From contig NZ_JADQAQ010000015.1 of the NCBI RefSeq assembly GCF_022129445.1, positions 16,383-80,382 on the forward strand: a stretch of DNA of 64,000 nucleotides. The letters are read 5' to 3'. The translations under genes were made by a program, and so were the position numbers. The notes beneath the pieces are model-generated. The model saw only the letters and a program-made list of their open reading frames with translations. It had not been told where the DNA came from and did not search any database. Source of the DNA: Photobacterium sp. Ph5. Lineage in GTDB: Bacteria > Pseudomonadota > Gammaproteobacteria > Enterobacterales > Vibrionaceae. This document shows, in pieces, positions 25,045 through 33,729 of this stretch (its first letter is position 1; each line of letters starts with the position of its first letter).

Positions 25045-25509
25045 TTATTTATGATCTTGTTTTTTTAACGTATACGCATCAGCAAGATCACCTTGCACAC
25101 GTTTACCATCTTTATCTAAATGGAAAATGCGTTGTTCACTCACGAAATACTGCGTTGATTGACCACCACCTAAATTCAAAGTGATCGTATCACCTTCATC
25201 ATTCCAATTAAACTTACCTTCAGTGGTTAAAGGCTTGGTTTCTTTACCTTGATAAGTTTGATCTAAAATGTAAGTTCCGTCGTCTTTCAGCGTTAAGCTT
25301 GTTTCAATTCCTGAACAATCAGCACAAGGCTCAATACCTGTATACTCACCCATCCAATCGAGTGAGTTCTTCGCATTATCATCAGCTTTTGATAATTCTG
25401 TCACTTGACCGTTCGCTGCAGGTACTGTTGAAGATGTTTTATCTGATGCCTGATCACAGCCCACAAGCACTAAACCAAGAAGTACTGTAGCTAAAATCGT
25501 TTTCTTCAT
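25045..25509 (-). CDS. NlpE-like lipoprotein with CxxC motif
   Basis: 154 aa from the ATG at 25509, which has an AAGGAGATTAAG ribosome site. The lipoprotein signal MKKTILATVLLGLVLVGCDQ is followed by a short linker and an NlpE N-terminal-type domain: LDWMGEYTGIEPCADCSGIETSLTLKDDGTYILDQTYQGKE ... GKFNWNDEGDTITLNL. The PCADC motif is the CxxC of NlpE, which senses surface contact and envelope stress through the Cpx system. It lacks the second (C-terminal) NlpE domain. The signal peptide and leader closely match those of the next gene upstream. Confidence 0.85.
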   Translation of the reverse strand: MKKTILATVLLGLVLVGCDQASDKTSSTVPAANGQVTELSKADDNAKNSLDWMGEYTGIEPCADCSGIETSLTLKDDGTYILDQTYQGKETKPLTTEGKFNWNDEGDTITLNLGGGQSTQYFVSEQRIFHLDKDGKRVQGDLADAYTLKKQDHK

Positions 25510-25535
25510 CTTAATCTCCTTGAAATAACACAAGA

Positions 25536-25577
25536 TATTATGGATGCGTATTCTTCGTAAAATAGAACACCATAATA
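25536..25577 (-). promoter_or_regulatory. Leader hairpin of the NlpE-like gene
   Basis: TATTATGG (25536-25543) pairs with CCATAATA (25570-25577), with a second inner stem (GTATTCT with AGAACAC, one G-U). On the minus strand it ends 26 bp before the ATG, followed by TCTTGTGTTATTTC and then the ribosome site. It has the position of the hairpin before the next lipoprotein gene, and a terminator, attenuator or leader-control role is possible. Confidence 0.5.
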
Positions 25578-25591
25578 GACTGTGCTATCAA

Positions 25592-25897
25592 TTACTCAGC
25601 AGTTGCATCCTTAACTGCGTCTTTCATATTATCCGCAGCTTTGCTTGCATCATCAGCCATATCTTTTGTTGCATCAACGGCTTTATCTGCAACATTATTC
25701 GCCGCTTTTGCAGTATCGTCAGCCGCTTCCTTTGTAGCATCAACGGCATCATTGGCTGCCGCTTTTGTTGAATCAACGACTTGAGTTGCTGTATCTGATA
25801 CTTTATTTTGCATATCAGTCGTAGTTTTATCGCTGCTTTGATCACAACCAACAAGCGCTAAACCAAGAATTGCAGCAACTAATAGTGTTTTTTTCAT
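25592..25897 (-). CDS. Ala/Asp/Lys-rich helical repeat lipoprotein, 101 aa
   Basis: Start at 25897 with an AAGGAGATTAAG ribosome site identical to that of the NlpE-like gene. The signal MKKTLLVAAILGLALVGCDQ has lipobox LVGC. The mature part is almost only A, D, K, T, N, V and E in imperfect repeats of the type DATKEAADDTAKAANNVADKAVDATKDMADDASKAADNM, with about 11-residue periodicity like group-3 LEA proteins. It should form a long amphipathic helix or stay disordered at the envelope. No enzymatic motif is seen. Function unknown; a periplasmic spacer or desiccation/osmotic role is a guess. Confidence 0.75.
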   Translation of the reverse strand: MKKTLLVAAILGLALVGCDQSSDKTTTDMQNKVSDTATQVVDSTKAAANDAVDATKEAADDTAKAANNVADKAVDATKDMADDASKAADNMKDAVKDATAE

Positions 25898-25918
25898 CTT
25901 AATCTCCTTAGAAGAAAC

Positions 25919-25961
25919 AAGATACCTTGATACTTTAAGCATAAAAGTATCACGGTATCTT
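25919..25961 (-). promoter_or_regulatory. Hairpin between the two repeat lipoprotein genes
   Basis: AAGATACC-TT-GATACTTT (25919-25936) pairs with AAAGTATC-AC-GGTATCTT (25944-25961): 16 pairs around a 2x2 internal loop and a 7-base loop. On the minus strand GTTTCTTCT follows, then the ribosome site of the 101-aa lipoprotein. It can act as terminator of the upstream gene or as a leader structure of the downstream gene. Confidence 0.6.
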
Positions 25962-25989
25962 GCTATAAAATTCGAAACTTATAGAGTAT

Positions 25990-26928
25990 TTAGTTCAATA
26001 AATCTGACGCTTTTTTCTCTAAATCATCAGCCTTATTTTTAACATCGGTCGATACATCATCTATCGCTTTATTTGTGCTATTTACCGCTGAATCTGTTAT
26101 TTCAGATGCTTTATCTTGCGCCGCTTTAGCTGAATCATCGACAGATTTCATAGCATCATTTGCGGCATTTTTTAAGTTATCTTCTGCCACCGTTGTTTTA
26201 TCACTTACAGCGTCAACAGCGTTCGATGTTTTATCCATTGCTGCATCTTTCATTTCTGTCGCTGAATGTTTCATTTCATCCATTGAATGATCTACCGATT
26301 CTTCAGCGCTATTCGCTGCATGCGTCATTGAGTCTTTAGCATCTGCCGCTTCATCTTTTGCCTCATCAATAGCATGGTTTGAGTGATTAACGACAGCATC
26401 TTTCATCTCTGTTGCATTATGTTCAGCATGATCAACCGCAGTTGATGTTTCTACCACAGCACTATTTTTTATTTCGGTTGCGGCATCGGTTGTGCTTTTC
26501 ATCGCATCTGTTGCTGTATCCGTCGCTTGTTCTGATGAATTAGTCAATGAAGTTTTTAACTCAGCCGCTTTTTCCTTCATTGAATCAACTGAATCATCAA
26601 CAACTTGCTTTGATTTATTGACAACATCAGACGTCTTTTCTTTTACTGAATCAGTCATATCCGACGCTTTTTGAACTGCTGAATCACTTAGTGCTGCTGC
26701 TTTATCAACCATTTTATTGGTTTGCTCTTTAACTACATCAGCAGCATCGGATACCGTATCTTTAGTTACATCTAACGCCGTATTAGACTTTTCAGTTACT
26801 TTGTCTTTCATTTCAACGGTTGAATGTTGGGCAGCAGATGCGCTATCTGTAGCTGTATCTTGTTTTGCCTGATCACAACCAACTAAAAATAAACCTGCGA
26901 TAGTCATCGCGATAATTGTTTTTTTCAT
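25990..26928 (-). CDS. Long low-complexity helical repeat lipoprotein (LEA-like), 312 aa
   Basis: The signal MKKTIIAMTIAGLFLVGCDQ (lipobox LVGC) is followed by about 290 residues almost free of aromatic amino acids and prolines. They are built from degenerate repeats such as VTKDTVSDAADVVKEQTNKMVDKAAALSDSAVQKASDMTDSVKEKTSDVVNKSKQ. The middle part is His/Met-rich (DHAEHNATEMKDAVVNHSNHA, DHSMDEMKHSATEMKDA). It resembles LEA or apolipoprotein-like amphipathic helices. The His/Met clusters might bind metal. It is first of three tandem lipoprotein genes with the same signal peptide type. Antisense open frames here are reflections of the biased codons. Confidence 0.78.
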   Translation of the reverse strand: MKKTIIAMTIAGLFLVGCDQAKQDTATDSASAAQHSTVEMKDKVTEKSNTALDVTKDTVSDAADVVKEQTNKMVDKAAALSDSAVQKASDMTDSVKEKTSDVVNKSKQVVDDSVDSMKEKAAELKTSLTNSSEQATDTATDAMKSTTDAATEIKNSAVVETSTAVDHAEHNATEMKDAVVNHSNHAIDEAKDEAADAKDSMTHAANSAEESVDHSMDEMKHSATEMKDAAMDKTSNAVDAVSDKTTVAEDNLKNAANDAMKSVDDSAKAAQDKASEITDSAVNSTNKAIDDVSTDVKNKADDLEKKASDLLN

Positions 26929-27087
26929 ACTAACCCCTGTAACGAATACTGTTTTAATACGACCTTGACAGTATCTATCTACCAGATAAACCTATGTCTT
27001 AACGACGTCATTTCCAAGTCAATAATAGGTCAAATTATTACTTTTAGGTATTAAATCTCTTTTAATTCAAGATTGAAAATATAAAAA

Positions 27088-27116
27088 ATGGAAAATAACA
27101 TAGCATTATTTTCCAT
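27088..27116 (-). terminator. Terminator of the 212-aa membrane protein gene
   Basis: ATGGAAAATAA and TTATTTTCCAT are perfect 11-bp arms around CATAGCA. On the minus strand the stem is followed by TTTTTTATATTTTC, a good T tract. Confidence 0.75.
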
Positions 27117-27179
27117 TCTTCTTAGGAAATGTAGAATTTCTCATTAATTGAAACATTCTAGATTTTGATAATAATCATA

Positions 27180-27818
27180 TTATTCGTTAATATAATTGTT
27201 ATTAGTTGAACTGCGTAAATATGAAATGAGATATTTAACTGAAGAATAAAATATAATTGTATAACCTAAAAGTTCAGTACTTTCTTCTGCTATATTTTTC
27301 ACAATTCTAACAAAATCATCACCCATTACTTGATGCCAAAAACTTCCCATTCCAAATAAACGAGAAAAGACGAATAATATAGCTATCCCTAAACAAAGTA
27401 ATGAGAAATTATCACTATTTATGAATTTTTCTAAATTTAATAACGTATTTTTTCTATCTGTTAATGCATAACCTATTGCGAAAATTGCTACTATTAAAGC
27501 AGGTACTATCCAAAAACCATGATTAATATACCGATCAAAAAATGAATCTAATTCACGAATAAACATACAGGTAAAAAAAGCGGAAACTAAAACAGCAGCG
27601 CGGCGGTGATATTGGCTATCCCAACCCATATAAGCGTAGCAAAATATACTGAACAACAATAACAATTGCTCGATGTATTCTGTTGCTGATTGCTCTGGAA
27701 TATTATTCTTAAGCACTAATACGTCAAAACGTATCACCCATATTGGCAGTGATACAAGTAATAACAACGAAAAAAAATGAAACATTTTAAATATAATTAA
27801 TTTGTACTGCGTACACAT
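27180..27818 (-). CDS. Unrecognised multi-pass membrane protein, 212 aa
   Basis: Five or six hydrophobic segments: near residues 12-30, 46-64, 74-87, 100-118, 136-153 and 182-200. Charged loops include DSQYHRRAA and RELDSFFDRYINHGFW. A His/Asp/Glu-containing loop (MGSFWHQVMGDDFVRIVKNIAEESTELLGY) before the last helix might hold a metal or active site. No family is recognised. It is unusually AT-rich. It has its own terminator and is separated by 179 bp from the next co-directional gene. Confidence 0.65.
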   Translation of the reverse strand: MCTQYKLIIFKMFHFFSLLLLVSLPIWVIRFDVLVLKNNIPEQSATEYIEQLLLLFSIFCYAYMGWDSQYHRRAAVLVSAFFTCMFIRELDSFFDRYINHGFWIVPALIVAIFAIGYALTDRKNTLLNLEKFINSDNFSLLCLGIAILFVFSRLFGMGSFWHQVMGDDFVRIVKNIAEESTELLGYTIIFYSSVKYLISYLRSSTNNNYINE

Positions 27819-27997
27819 TCTACACCATCATTTACTAGAGTAATAAATACATTCCTTTTTATATCTATTTTGATATCCATAATTTATGGTGGAATAATAC
27901 GTAAGCAGTAATAATGGCGCAATTTTATTAGCTGTTTTAGTGCGTAAAAGACTTTTACTACACCGATAGGAATAAATGACTGTACATTTATTTAATA

Positions 27998-28351
27998 CTA
28001 ATAAGCATTAATATCACACCCACATGAAATAAACTCATATTCTGTAGGACCAAATAACTTACATTCTTTTTTAAACAGTATAACATCAGAACCAACTGGA
28101 CAAAAAACACTCGCCTTTATAGGCACATTCACTTCTTTATCGCTGTCTTCAGGCACAACCTTTAACACTAATTTTCGTTCTCCAGTTTCAAATTTTGAGA
28201 ACGTTTCTGTTACTTCACCAACGACAGAGTCAATGTCATAAGTATTTTCACCAACAAAAAAAAGAGCCCCAGCCAAACCGGTAAAAGATAAAAACAAAAA
28301 AGCGACACATATCTTTTCTTTGCATAACTGGCTCATCAATCGTTTTAGCAA
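27998..28351 (-). CDS. Unrecognised membrane-anchored small protein, 117 aa
   Basis: The start is either TTG at 28351 (AGGT five bases upstream) or ATG at 28336. One N-terminal membrane segment (ICVAFLFLSFTGLAGALFFVG) is followed by an extracytoplasmic domain with four cysteines (CPVGSDVILFKKEC, then ISCGCD at the end) that could form disulfides. The KLVLKVVPEDSDKEVNVPIKASVF part looks like an OB- or beta-barrel strand pattern. No homologue recognised. Confidence 0.55.
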   Translation of the reverse strand: MLKRLMSQLCKEKICVAFLFLSFTGLAGALFFVGENTYDIDSVVGEVTETFSKFETGERKLVLKVVPEDSDKEVNVPIKASVFCPVGSDVILFKKECKLFGPTEYEFISCGCDINAY

Positions 28352-28566
28352 AATACCTAATCCTATAGCAAGCTCTCATTGAGCAACGCTCTATAATTTA
28401 GCATTTTAGAGCCCTTAAATTAAGCCATTTTGTGAATAGGATCTTATAAAAAATGAAAACACATAATTTACACCATCAGAAATCATTAACAAAAAACGAT
28501 TAACCTATTGTTATATATATACAATAAATAATCATGACATCAAATTGACACTATCTGACATAATGT

Positions 28567-30477
28567 TTACTTTTTTACTGGAAAATAAATAGTTTCACCC
28601 TCAGCTGTTAATATTTCTATCACTTTAGGCGAACCATCTGATGCAAGATATAACTCTCCTATTGCACTGCGATTAACCAGTCGATGCGCTCCTGCAATAT
28701 CTGGATCACGCTTTTCAATCAGCAATTTCTTACGCTTGGTAAACCAGTTTAACGGTGAATGAGGGCTGTATAGTGTCCGATCCATCGCATCACAAAAGCG
28801 CAATAAACGATTAGGAAATTCATTTTTTAAACCGCTACAGGTGATCTGATAAATATGAAATTTGCCTTTATGATTTCGAAACGTTATGTCGTAAGCAAAA
28901 GAATAATGAACATCACCCGATAGAATAATAAATTGGGTCGGTGTTTTGGTATGGGTAAAAATACTCAGTAGTGTATTGGCTGAGCCTGGATGCGCCATCC
29001 AGTTTTCAGCATCAACCAATAGTGGCTGCCCTATCCATGTCATCATTCGTTGCAATGTTTCAATAAACTTTACACCGAACATTGGTGCAGCAGAAACAAT
29101 AATCACTGCCGGTTCATGTAATAATTCCTGCTGAAACTCAATCATGGCTTCCCAATCCATTAACCCTGATGGACGGTTATCATTCGATTCTGAACGCCAA
29201 CGTCGAGTACGCGTATCTAATACCACCATTTTAGGTGTGGTTGAAATGGTATAGTGCCAGTGCTCAAACTGATTTAACCGCGTAATAAATGCATCTTGTG
29301 TTTGATTACAGGGCTCAGCAAAGTAGTACTTGGCGTCATCAAGGAAAGGTTGTTCAAATTTTTCGGGAGCATTGCCCCACGCCTGACATAGCCAGTAGCT
29401 TATTAGTGCATTACCAATAATTCGACGAGAAAATAAGTTATTAAACGCTGCGGTTTCCCAGCGACGATTAAGCATATAGTCATCCGTTACATCATGATCA
29501 TCGAAAATCATATACGTCGGAATATGTGCAAACAAACGCTGAACTTGCGGCAGGCCTTGAACGAAATCATCCATAATATGGCTTTCTTGGCGCCATTGTT
29601 GCTGCCATTTAGGCGCAATTTGCACCCCACCACAGGTGAAATTCCGCTTCGCAAAACGCTCACGATCAACCCAACCCCACAAAGTTGGTGACCATACCAG
29701 TAAATACATTGCAAAATATTCACTAAAACTGATCAGATGATTTTCACATTCTCGCGAGCTAAAAATAGGCACCACACGCTCAGGCAATAATTTACCTAGC
29801 CATGTTTGCGTATCAATATAGATCGGTAATAATTTATCTCGTCCATATAAATGATAAGGACTCTGATACAAAGCATCTGTATCTGCAATGCTAGACTGTT
29901 CAAACGTTTCAGTGGGTAAACCTAGCAGTTGGATCACTTGTTCAATCGCATCAAGTGTAGGTCCCGCAACATGATCAGCATAAATTTGATCACCACTCAT
30001 CATTAATAAGCTTGGGCGTTCAAGAATGGGTTGCTCAGCCACTTTGCTATCTGCTACCACTAAGCTGTCTTTACTTGGGTAATGAGGGTTACGACAAGAG
30101 CCATGTAACACATAATCAGCTCTAGTGTTGATCACAATGCTAATCATGGATTCATTATCGTAGGTTAGTGACGGAATTAAATCGGTTAAAAGCCCTTGCT
30201 GGGTATCAAGCTGATAAGCAAGTGGAGTATTAACTGCAAATTCACCCTCAAACTGTGCGAGTACAACCCAAGCATGTTTACCGATTTGAATTTGATGTTC
30301 ATCTGCAATAGTGGCTTGATAACTAGGGGTATCATCACCTTGTTGATATAAGTAAAAAGTAGCATCCAATCGTTCCGTGGTCACAAACCATAGTACTAAT
30401 TGCGTTGCTGTCGCTTTACGTAAAATAGGACCGGCAATAATAAGTGGTAAGGATGATGCTGGTGCTTCTTTAGACAT
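28567..30477 (-). CDS. PhoD-like metallophosphatase family protein
   Basis: 636 aa. Motifs of the PhoD/metallophosphatase superfamily are present in order: DYVLHGSCRNPH, LMMSGDQIYADHVAGPT (metal ligands), YMIFDDHDVTDDYM, and IILSGDVHYSFAYD (C-terminal metal His). An N-terminal beta domain (about 1-115) precedes the catalytic region, as in other PhoD-like proteins. No signal peptide or Tat motif is visible, so it is likely cytoplasmic, unlike secreted PhoD. Substrate unknown; phosphodiesters are typical. It is transcribed alone, in the same direction as the LysR gene upstream. Confidence 0.82.
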   Translation of the reverse strand: MSKEAPASSLPLIIAGPILRKATATQLVLWFVTTERLDATFYLYQQGDDTPSYQATIADEHQIQIGKHAWVVLAQFEGEFAVNTPLAYQLDTQQGLLTDLIPSLTYDNESMISIVINTRADYVLHGSCRNPHYPSKDSLVVADSKVAEQPILERPSLLMMSGDQIYADHVAGPTLDAIEQVIQLLGLPTETFEQSSIADTDALYQSPYHLYGRDKLLPIYIDTQTWLGKLLPERVVPIFSSRECENHLISFSEYFAMYLLVWSPTLWGWVDRERFAKRNFTCGGVQIAPKWQQQWRQESHIMDDFVQGLPQVQRLFAHIPTYMIFDDHDVTDDYMLNRRWETAAFNNLFSRRIIGNALISYWLCQAWGNAPEKFEQPFLDDAKYYFAEPCNQTQDAFITRLNQFEHWHYTISTTPKMVVLDTRTRRWRSESNDNRPSGLMDWEAMIEFQQELLHEPAVIIVSAAPMFGVKFIETLQRMMTWIGQPLLVDAENWMAHPGSANTLLSIFTHTKTPTQFIILSGDVHYSFAYDITFRNHKGKFHIYQITCSGLKNEFPNRLLRFCDAMDRTLYSPHSPLNWFTKRKKLLIEKRDPDIAGAHRLVNRSAIGELYLASDGSPKVIEILTAEGETIYFPVKK

Positions 30478-30557
30478 TTACTTCTCAACTCGCGCGTAAT
30501 AATTCAGTGTCACTCACTGCGATACCATCAAAACAACAATAGATAATCAGACTTAAC

Positions 30558-31436
30558 CTATTGAGTAAACATTTTCTTTAGTTCTTGCTGAATCCATTTT
30601 ATAACGGGCCCTGTCGCTCGATCACGGCGTTTAACAACGCCCATTTCAATCCATTGCGAAGCGGGAATATTTTCCATCGACAGTTTTACAACACCTTCGG
30701 AGAAAAAGTCATACGTAAAAACATGATCAGGCACAAATGCCCAACCCATGTTTCTCAATACAAACGAAGTGATTGAATAGTAGCTGTCAATTTGCCAATA
30801 ATTAGCTGATAACGCTTCACTGTGATGGCGTCCACTTCGATCGCAAATTAATAACTGACGATGCTGGCTTAATTGCTGCACGGTAGGTGCTGAAATTTGC
30901 ACTAACGGATGATTTTTACCCACAATCAGTGATGAGTTAAATTCACAAATAGGTGTGAATTCTAAGCTACTTGGCAAAGTTTTACTGAAAAATAAAATAC
31001 CGATATCTGCCATTTTTTCATCGACACGGGTCGCTATATCATCTTTCGAGCCATTAATAATGGTTAATTTCAATAATGGAAATGTCTCAGAAACACGTTG
31101 AAAGAAATCTTCAAAAGCGGTTAATGGCGATGCCTCATCCATTGCGATAGTCAGGGTAACTTCTTCGCCTTGCGTTAACGTCAATGCCCGAGATTGTAAC
31201 CGTTCACATTGGGCTAATACGACCTTTGCCTCTTCATACATTTGCTGACCTTCTGGAGTCAGGATCGGTAATCTTGCACTTCGATCGAATAATTCAAACC
31301 CTAAATCTGCTTCTAGGTTACTAATTGCAGTGCTGATCCGTGACTGTGCTTTTCCTAACCGCCGAGCGGCTGCCGAAAAAGAGCCTTGTTGTACTGAAAT
31401 AACAAAAGCATTGAGTTGATCTAATGTCCAATCCAT
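30558..31436 (-). CDS. LysR-family transcriptional regulator next to MATE gene
   Basis: 292 aa from the ATG at 31436, chosen because MDWTLDQLNAFVISVQQGSFSAAARRLGKAQSRISTAISNLEADLGFELFDRS is the standard LysR start; the frame is open 89 codons further. The effector domain is residues 90-290. It is divergent from the MATE transporter and probably regulates it. Confidence 0.9.
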   Translation of the reverse strand: MDWTLDQLNAFVISVQQGSFSAAARRLGKAQSRISTAISNLEADLGFELFDRSARLPILTPEGQQMYEEAKVVLAQCERLQSRALTLTQGEEVTLTIAMDEASPLTAFEDFFQRVSETFPLLKLTIINGSKDDIATRVDEKMADIGILFFSKTLPSSLEFTPICEFNSSLIVGKNHPLVQISAPTVQQLSQHRQLLICDRSGRHHSEALSANYWQIDSYYSITSFVLRNMGWAFVPDHVFTYDFFSEGVVKLSMENIPASQWIEMGVVKRRDRATGPVIKWIQQELKKMFTQ

Positions 31437-31458
31437 AAAATCAATCCATCCGATAATC

Positions 31459-31473
31459 AGATATATAATATCT
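31459..31473. promoter_or_regulatory. Possible LysR operator between LysR and MATE genes
   Basis: AGATAT-ATA-ATATCT, a 6-3-6 palindrome lying 22 bp from the LysR start in the 108 bp divergent region. This is the expected place for an autoregulatory LysR site. Confidence 0.4.
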
Positions 31474-31544
31474 TTGAGCAATCTAATATTCGGAGATAAT
31501 ACAGTGATTCCCACCAACTGAATAGTCTGTGGGTAGACCATTTT

Positions 31545-32933
31545 ATGAGAATATTTATGCACAGTAATGAACCGATGCCGTCGTCGAGCAATATATCTAA
31601 AAATTTTTGGCGTTATACCATCCCTTCTATTGCGGCAATGATGGTTAATGGACTCTATCAAATTGTTGATGGGATCTTTGTTGGTCACTACGTTGGCTAC
31701 CAAGGCTTAGCCGCAATTAATATGGCATGGCCGATAACATTCGTATTATCAGGTTTAGGCTTGATGATTGGTATTGGTAGCGGGACGCTAATTTCAATCG
31801 CCCGCGGTGAGCAAAATCAGCTTAATGCTCAGCGCGCTTTTCATACCGGTTTGATCCTAACTTTTATTATTAGCTGCCTTTCATTTGCTGCGTTTACATT
31901 TTTTGGCGACTATTTTTTACAACTTCAAGGTGCCCAACAAAACATTAAGCACCTTGCTTTAGACTATGTTTCTACTTTTGGTAATGCTGCCTTTATTACT
32001 GTCTTAGCAGGCGCAATGCCAATGTTGATCCGAAATGATGACAGCCCGAAAATCGCAACAACGTTATTAGTAATAGGCGCACTGACCAATATTCTTCTTG
32101 ATTATGTGTTTTTGGGGTTAATGGGTTGGGAATTAAAAGGTGCCGCAATTGCAACGTTGATCGCACAAGGTATTACCTGTGTTGGTGGCTTAATCTACTT
32201 TTGCTCTCAATACTCAACTTTAAAGCTAAAAGTTTCACTGCCTGATTTTTCATTGTCAGAAAGTAAAAAGATCATGGTGCTAGGCTCTTCAGCACTGATC
32301 ATGTACCTCTATGGTAGTTTTGTTGTCGCATTACACAATTATCAATTCATGATATATGGCACAGAATTAACCGTTGGCGCTTTTGCTATTGTCGGCTACA
32401 TGATGACAATGTACTACTTGGTAGCAGAAGGTATTGGTGAAGGTTTACAACCACCAGTGAGTTACTACTACGGGGCGAAACAACCTCAACATATACGACA
32501 AACATTAATTTTAGCAATGAAAACGACGGTGATTGCTGGTATCGCTTGGTTCTTGTTACTGACGAGCTTCCCATCAACCTTGATCAGTTTGTTTAATAGC
32601 AGCAACAGCGCACTGACGTTAGAGGCGACCCAAGGTATTCGTTTACACCTATTTGCAATGTTTTTAGATGGCTTTATTGTCTTGGCTACAATGTACTTTA
32701 TGTCAGTGAATCAAGCGTCAAAAGCATTGGTAATTTCAATTAGTAACATGCTAATACAACTGCCGTTTTTGTATTTCTTGCCGAAATTACTTGGCGTTGT
32801 CGGTGTATGGCTAACCATGCCAGTATCTACTATGGTATTGAGCTGTATTGTTGCGGTTATTGTTTGGCGTGATATCAATAAGCGTTGTAAGCCACTCAAT
32901 TCACTTGATAATCAAGATCCCTTAATCGATTAA
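31545..32933 (+). CDS. MATE-family efflux transporter
   Basis: 462 aa, about 12 membrane helices. FWRYTIPSIAAMMVNGLYQIVDGIFVGHYVGYQGLAAINMAWP is the MATE N-terminal block, and the second half repeats the pattern (VGAFAIVGYMMTMYYLVAEGIGEGLQPPVSYYYGA). MATE proteins export cationic drugs or metabolites with Na+ or H+. In-frame ATGs at 31545, 31557 and 31575 make the exact start uncertain. Paired with the divergent LysR gene and ended by a good terminator. Confidence 0.92.
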   Translation: MRIFMHSNEPMPSSSNISKNFWRYTIPSIAAMMVNGLYQIVDGIFVGHYVGYQGLAAINMAWPITFVLSGLGLMIGIGSGTLISIARGEQNQLNAQRAFHTGLILTFIISCLSFAAFTFFGDYFLQLQGAQQNIKHLALDYVSTFGNAAFITVLAGAMPMLIRNDDSPKIATTLLVIGALTNILLDYVFLGLMGWELKGAAIATLIAQGITCVGGLIYFCSQYSTLKLKVSLPDFSLSESKKIMVLGSSALIMYLYGSFVVALHNYQFMIYGTELTVGAFAIVGYMMTMYYLVAEGIGEGLQPPVSYYYGAKQPQHIRQTLILAMKTTVIAGIAWFLLLTSFPSTLISLFNSSNSALTLEATQGIRLHLFAMFLDGFIVLATMYFMSVNQASKALVISISNMLIQLPFLYFLPKLLGVVGVWLTMPVSTMVLSCIVAVIVWRDINKRCKPLNSLDNQDPLID

Positions 32934-32954
32934 TTAGTAAGTAATCGCCAATAA

Positions 32955-32997
32955 AAAACGCATCAGATCGATAACCGCTCTGATGCGTTTTATTTTT
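32955..32997. terminator. Bidirectional terminator between MATE and esterase genes
   Basis: AAAACGCATCAGA (32955-32967) and TCTGATGCGTTTT (32979-32991) form a 13-bp stem followed by ATTTTT. The flanking genes are convergent. Confidence 0.85.
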
Positions 32998-33031
32998 AAC
33001 TACAAATTTTTAAACCCATTTAAGGTTAGAT

Positions 33032-33691
33032 TTAAGATAGTGTTTGTTTTATCCATGCTGAAATATCTTCAATTTGAGGCATGCAAACCTGATGCTCCAT
33101 TGGGTATGTACGCCAGTGCGGTTTAAATCCCGCTTTAATGACATCATCTCGTGCCATTTCACCTAATTTCGGAATAACAACGGGATCATAAGATCCATGC
33201 ATAATTTCAATCGGCATATTACGATTCACATCGCTATATTGGATGATCTCTGCGGTTGGGAAATAGGTTGATAACGCTAATATTCCCGCTAATGGCTTGG
33301 AATAGCTTAATCCTGCTTGATAAACTACTGCACCACCTTGTGAAAATCCTGCAAGAATAATACGTTCAGAAGGAATGCCACGACTAATTTCACGCTCAAC
33401 AAGATCTATTACCTTTTGAGCTGATTCCATCAGTTGTGTTTCATTAATTTTACGAGATGTATCTAATGAAATAATGTCATACCATGCTGGCATTAAGGCA
33501 TTACCATTAATGGTGACATTCAACGTCGGTGAATGAGGAAATATAAAACGTATTGGCGATGTTTCTTCTAACTGTAAATGCGGTAATAAAGCCTCAAAAT
33601 CATGGCCATTTGAGCCTAAACCATGTAACCAAATAACACTGGCTGTCGCGGGAACACTAGGTTCTATTTCAACACTCGCTAAATAATCCAT
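33032..33691 (-). CDS. Carboxylesterase/phospholipase-type alpha/beta hydrolase
   Basis: 219 aa from the ATG at 33691 (GGATAGG ribosome site). SVIWLHGLGSNGHDF is the oxyanion block, IILAGFSQGGAVVYQAG the nucleophile elbow (Ser in GFSQG), and HGSYDPVVIP supplies the Asp, with the final His in MEHQVC. This is the carboxylesterase II/YpfH type, acting on short acyl esters; no signal peptide, so cytoplasmic. It starts 38 bp after the binding-protein gene and seems to be the last gene of the regulator-kinase-binding protein unit. Confidence 0.87.
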   Translation of the reverse strand: MDYLASVEIEPSVPATASVIWLHGLGSNGHDFEALLPHLQLEETSPIRFIFPHSPTLNVTINGNALMPAWYDIISLDTSRKINETQLMESAQKVIDLVEREISRGIPSERIILAGFSQGGAVVYQAGLSYSKPLAGILALSTYFPTAEIIQYSDVNRNMPIEIMHGSYDPVVIPKLGEMARDDVIKAGFKPHWRTYPMEHQVCMPQIEDISAWIKQTLS

Positions 33692-33729
33692 TTTCCTATC
33701 CTTATTCTTTTCCAAATACATACGTCTTA

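Noticed and set aside
26075..26674. Plus-strand ORFs rich in Ser/Ala/Phe opposite the 312-aa lipoprotein
   Set aside because: They mirror the repetitive codons of the lipoprotein; the minus-strand product has a proper signal peptide.
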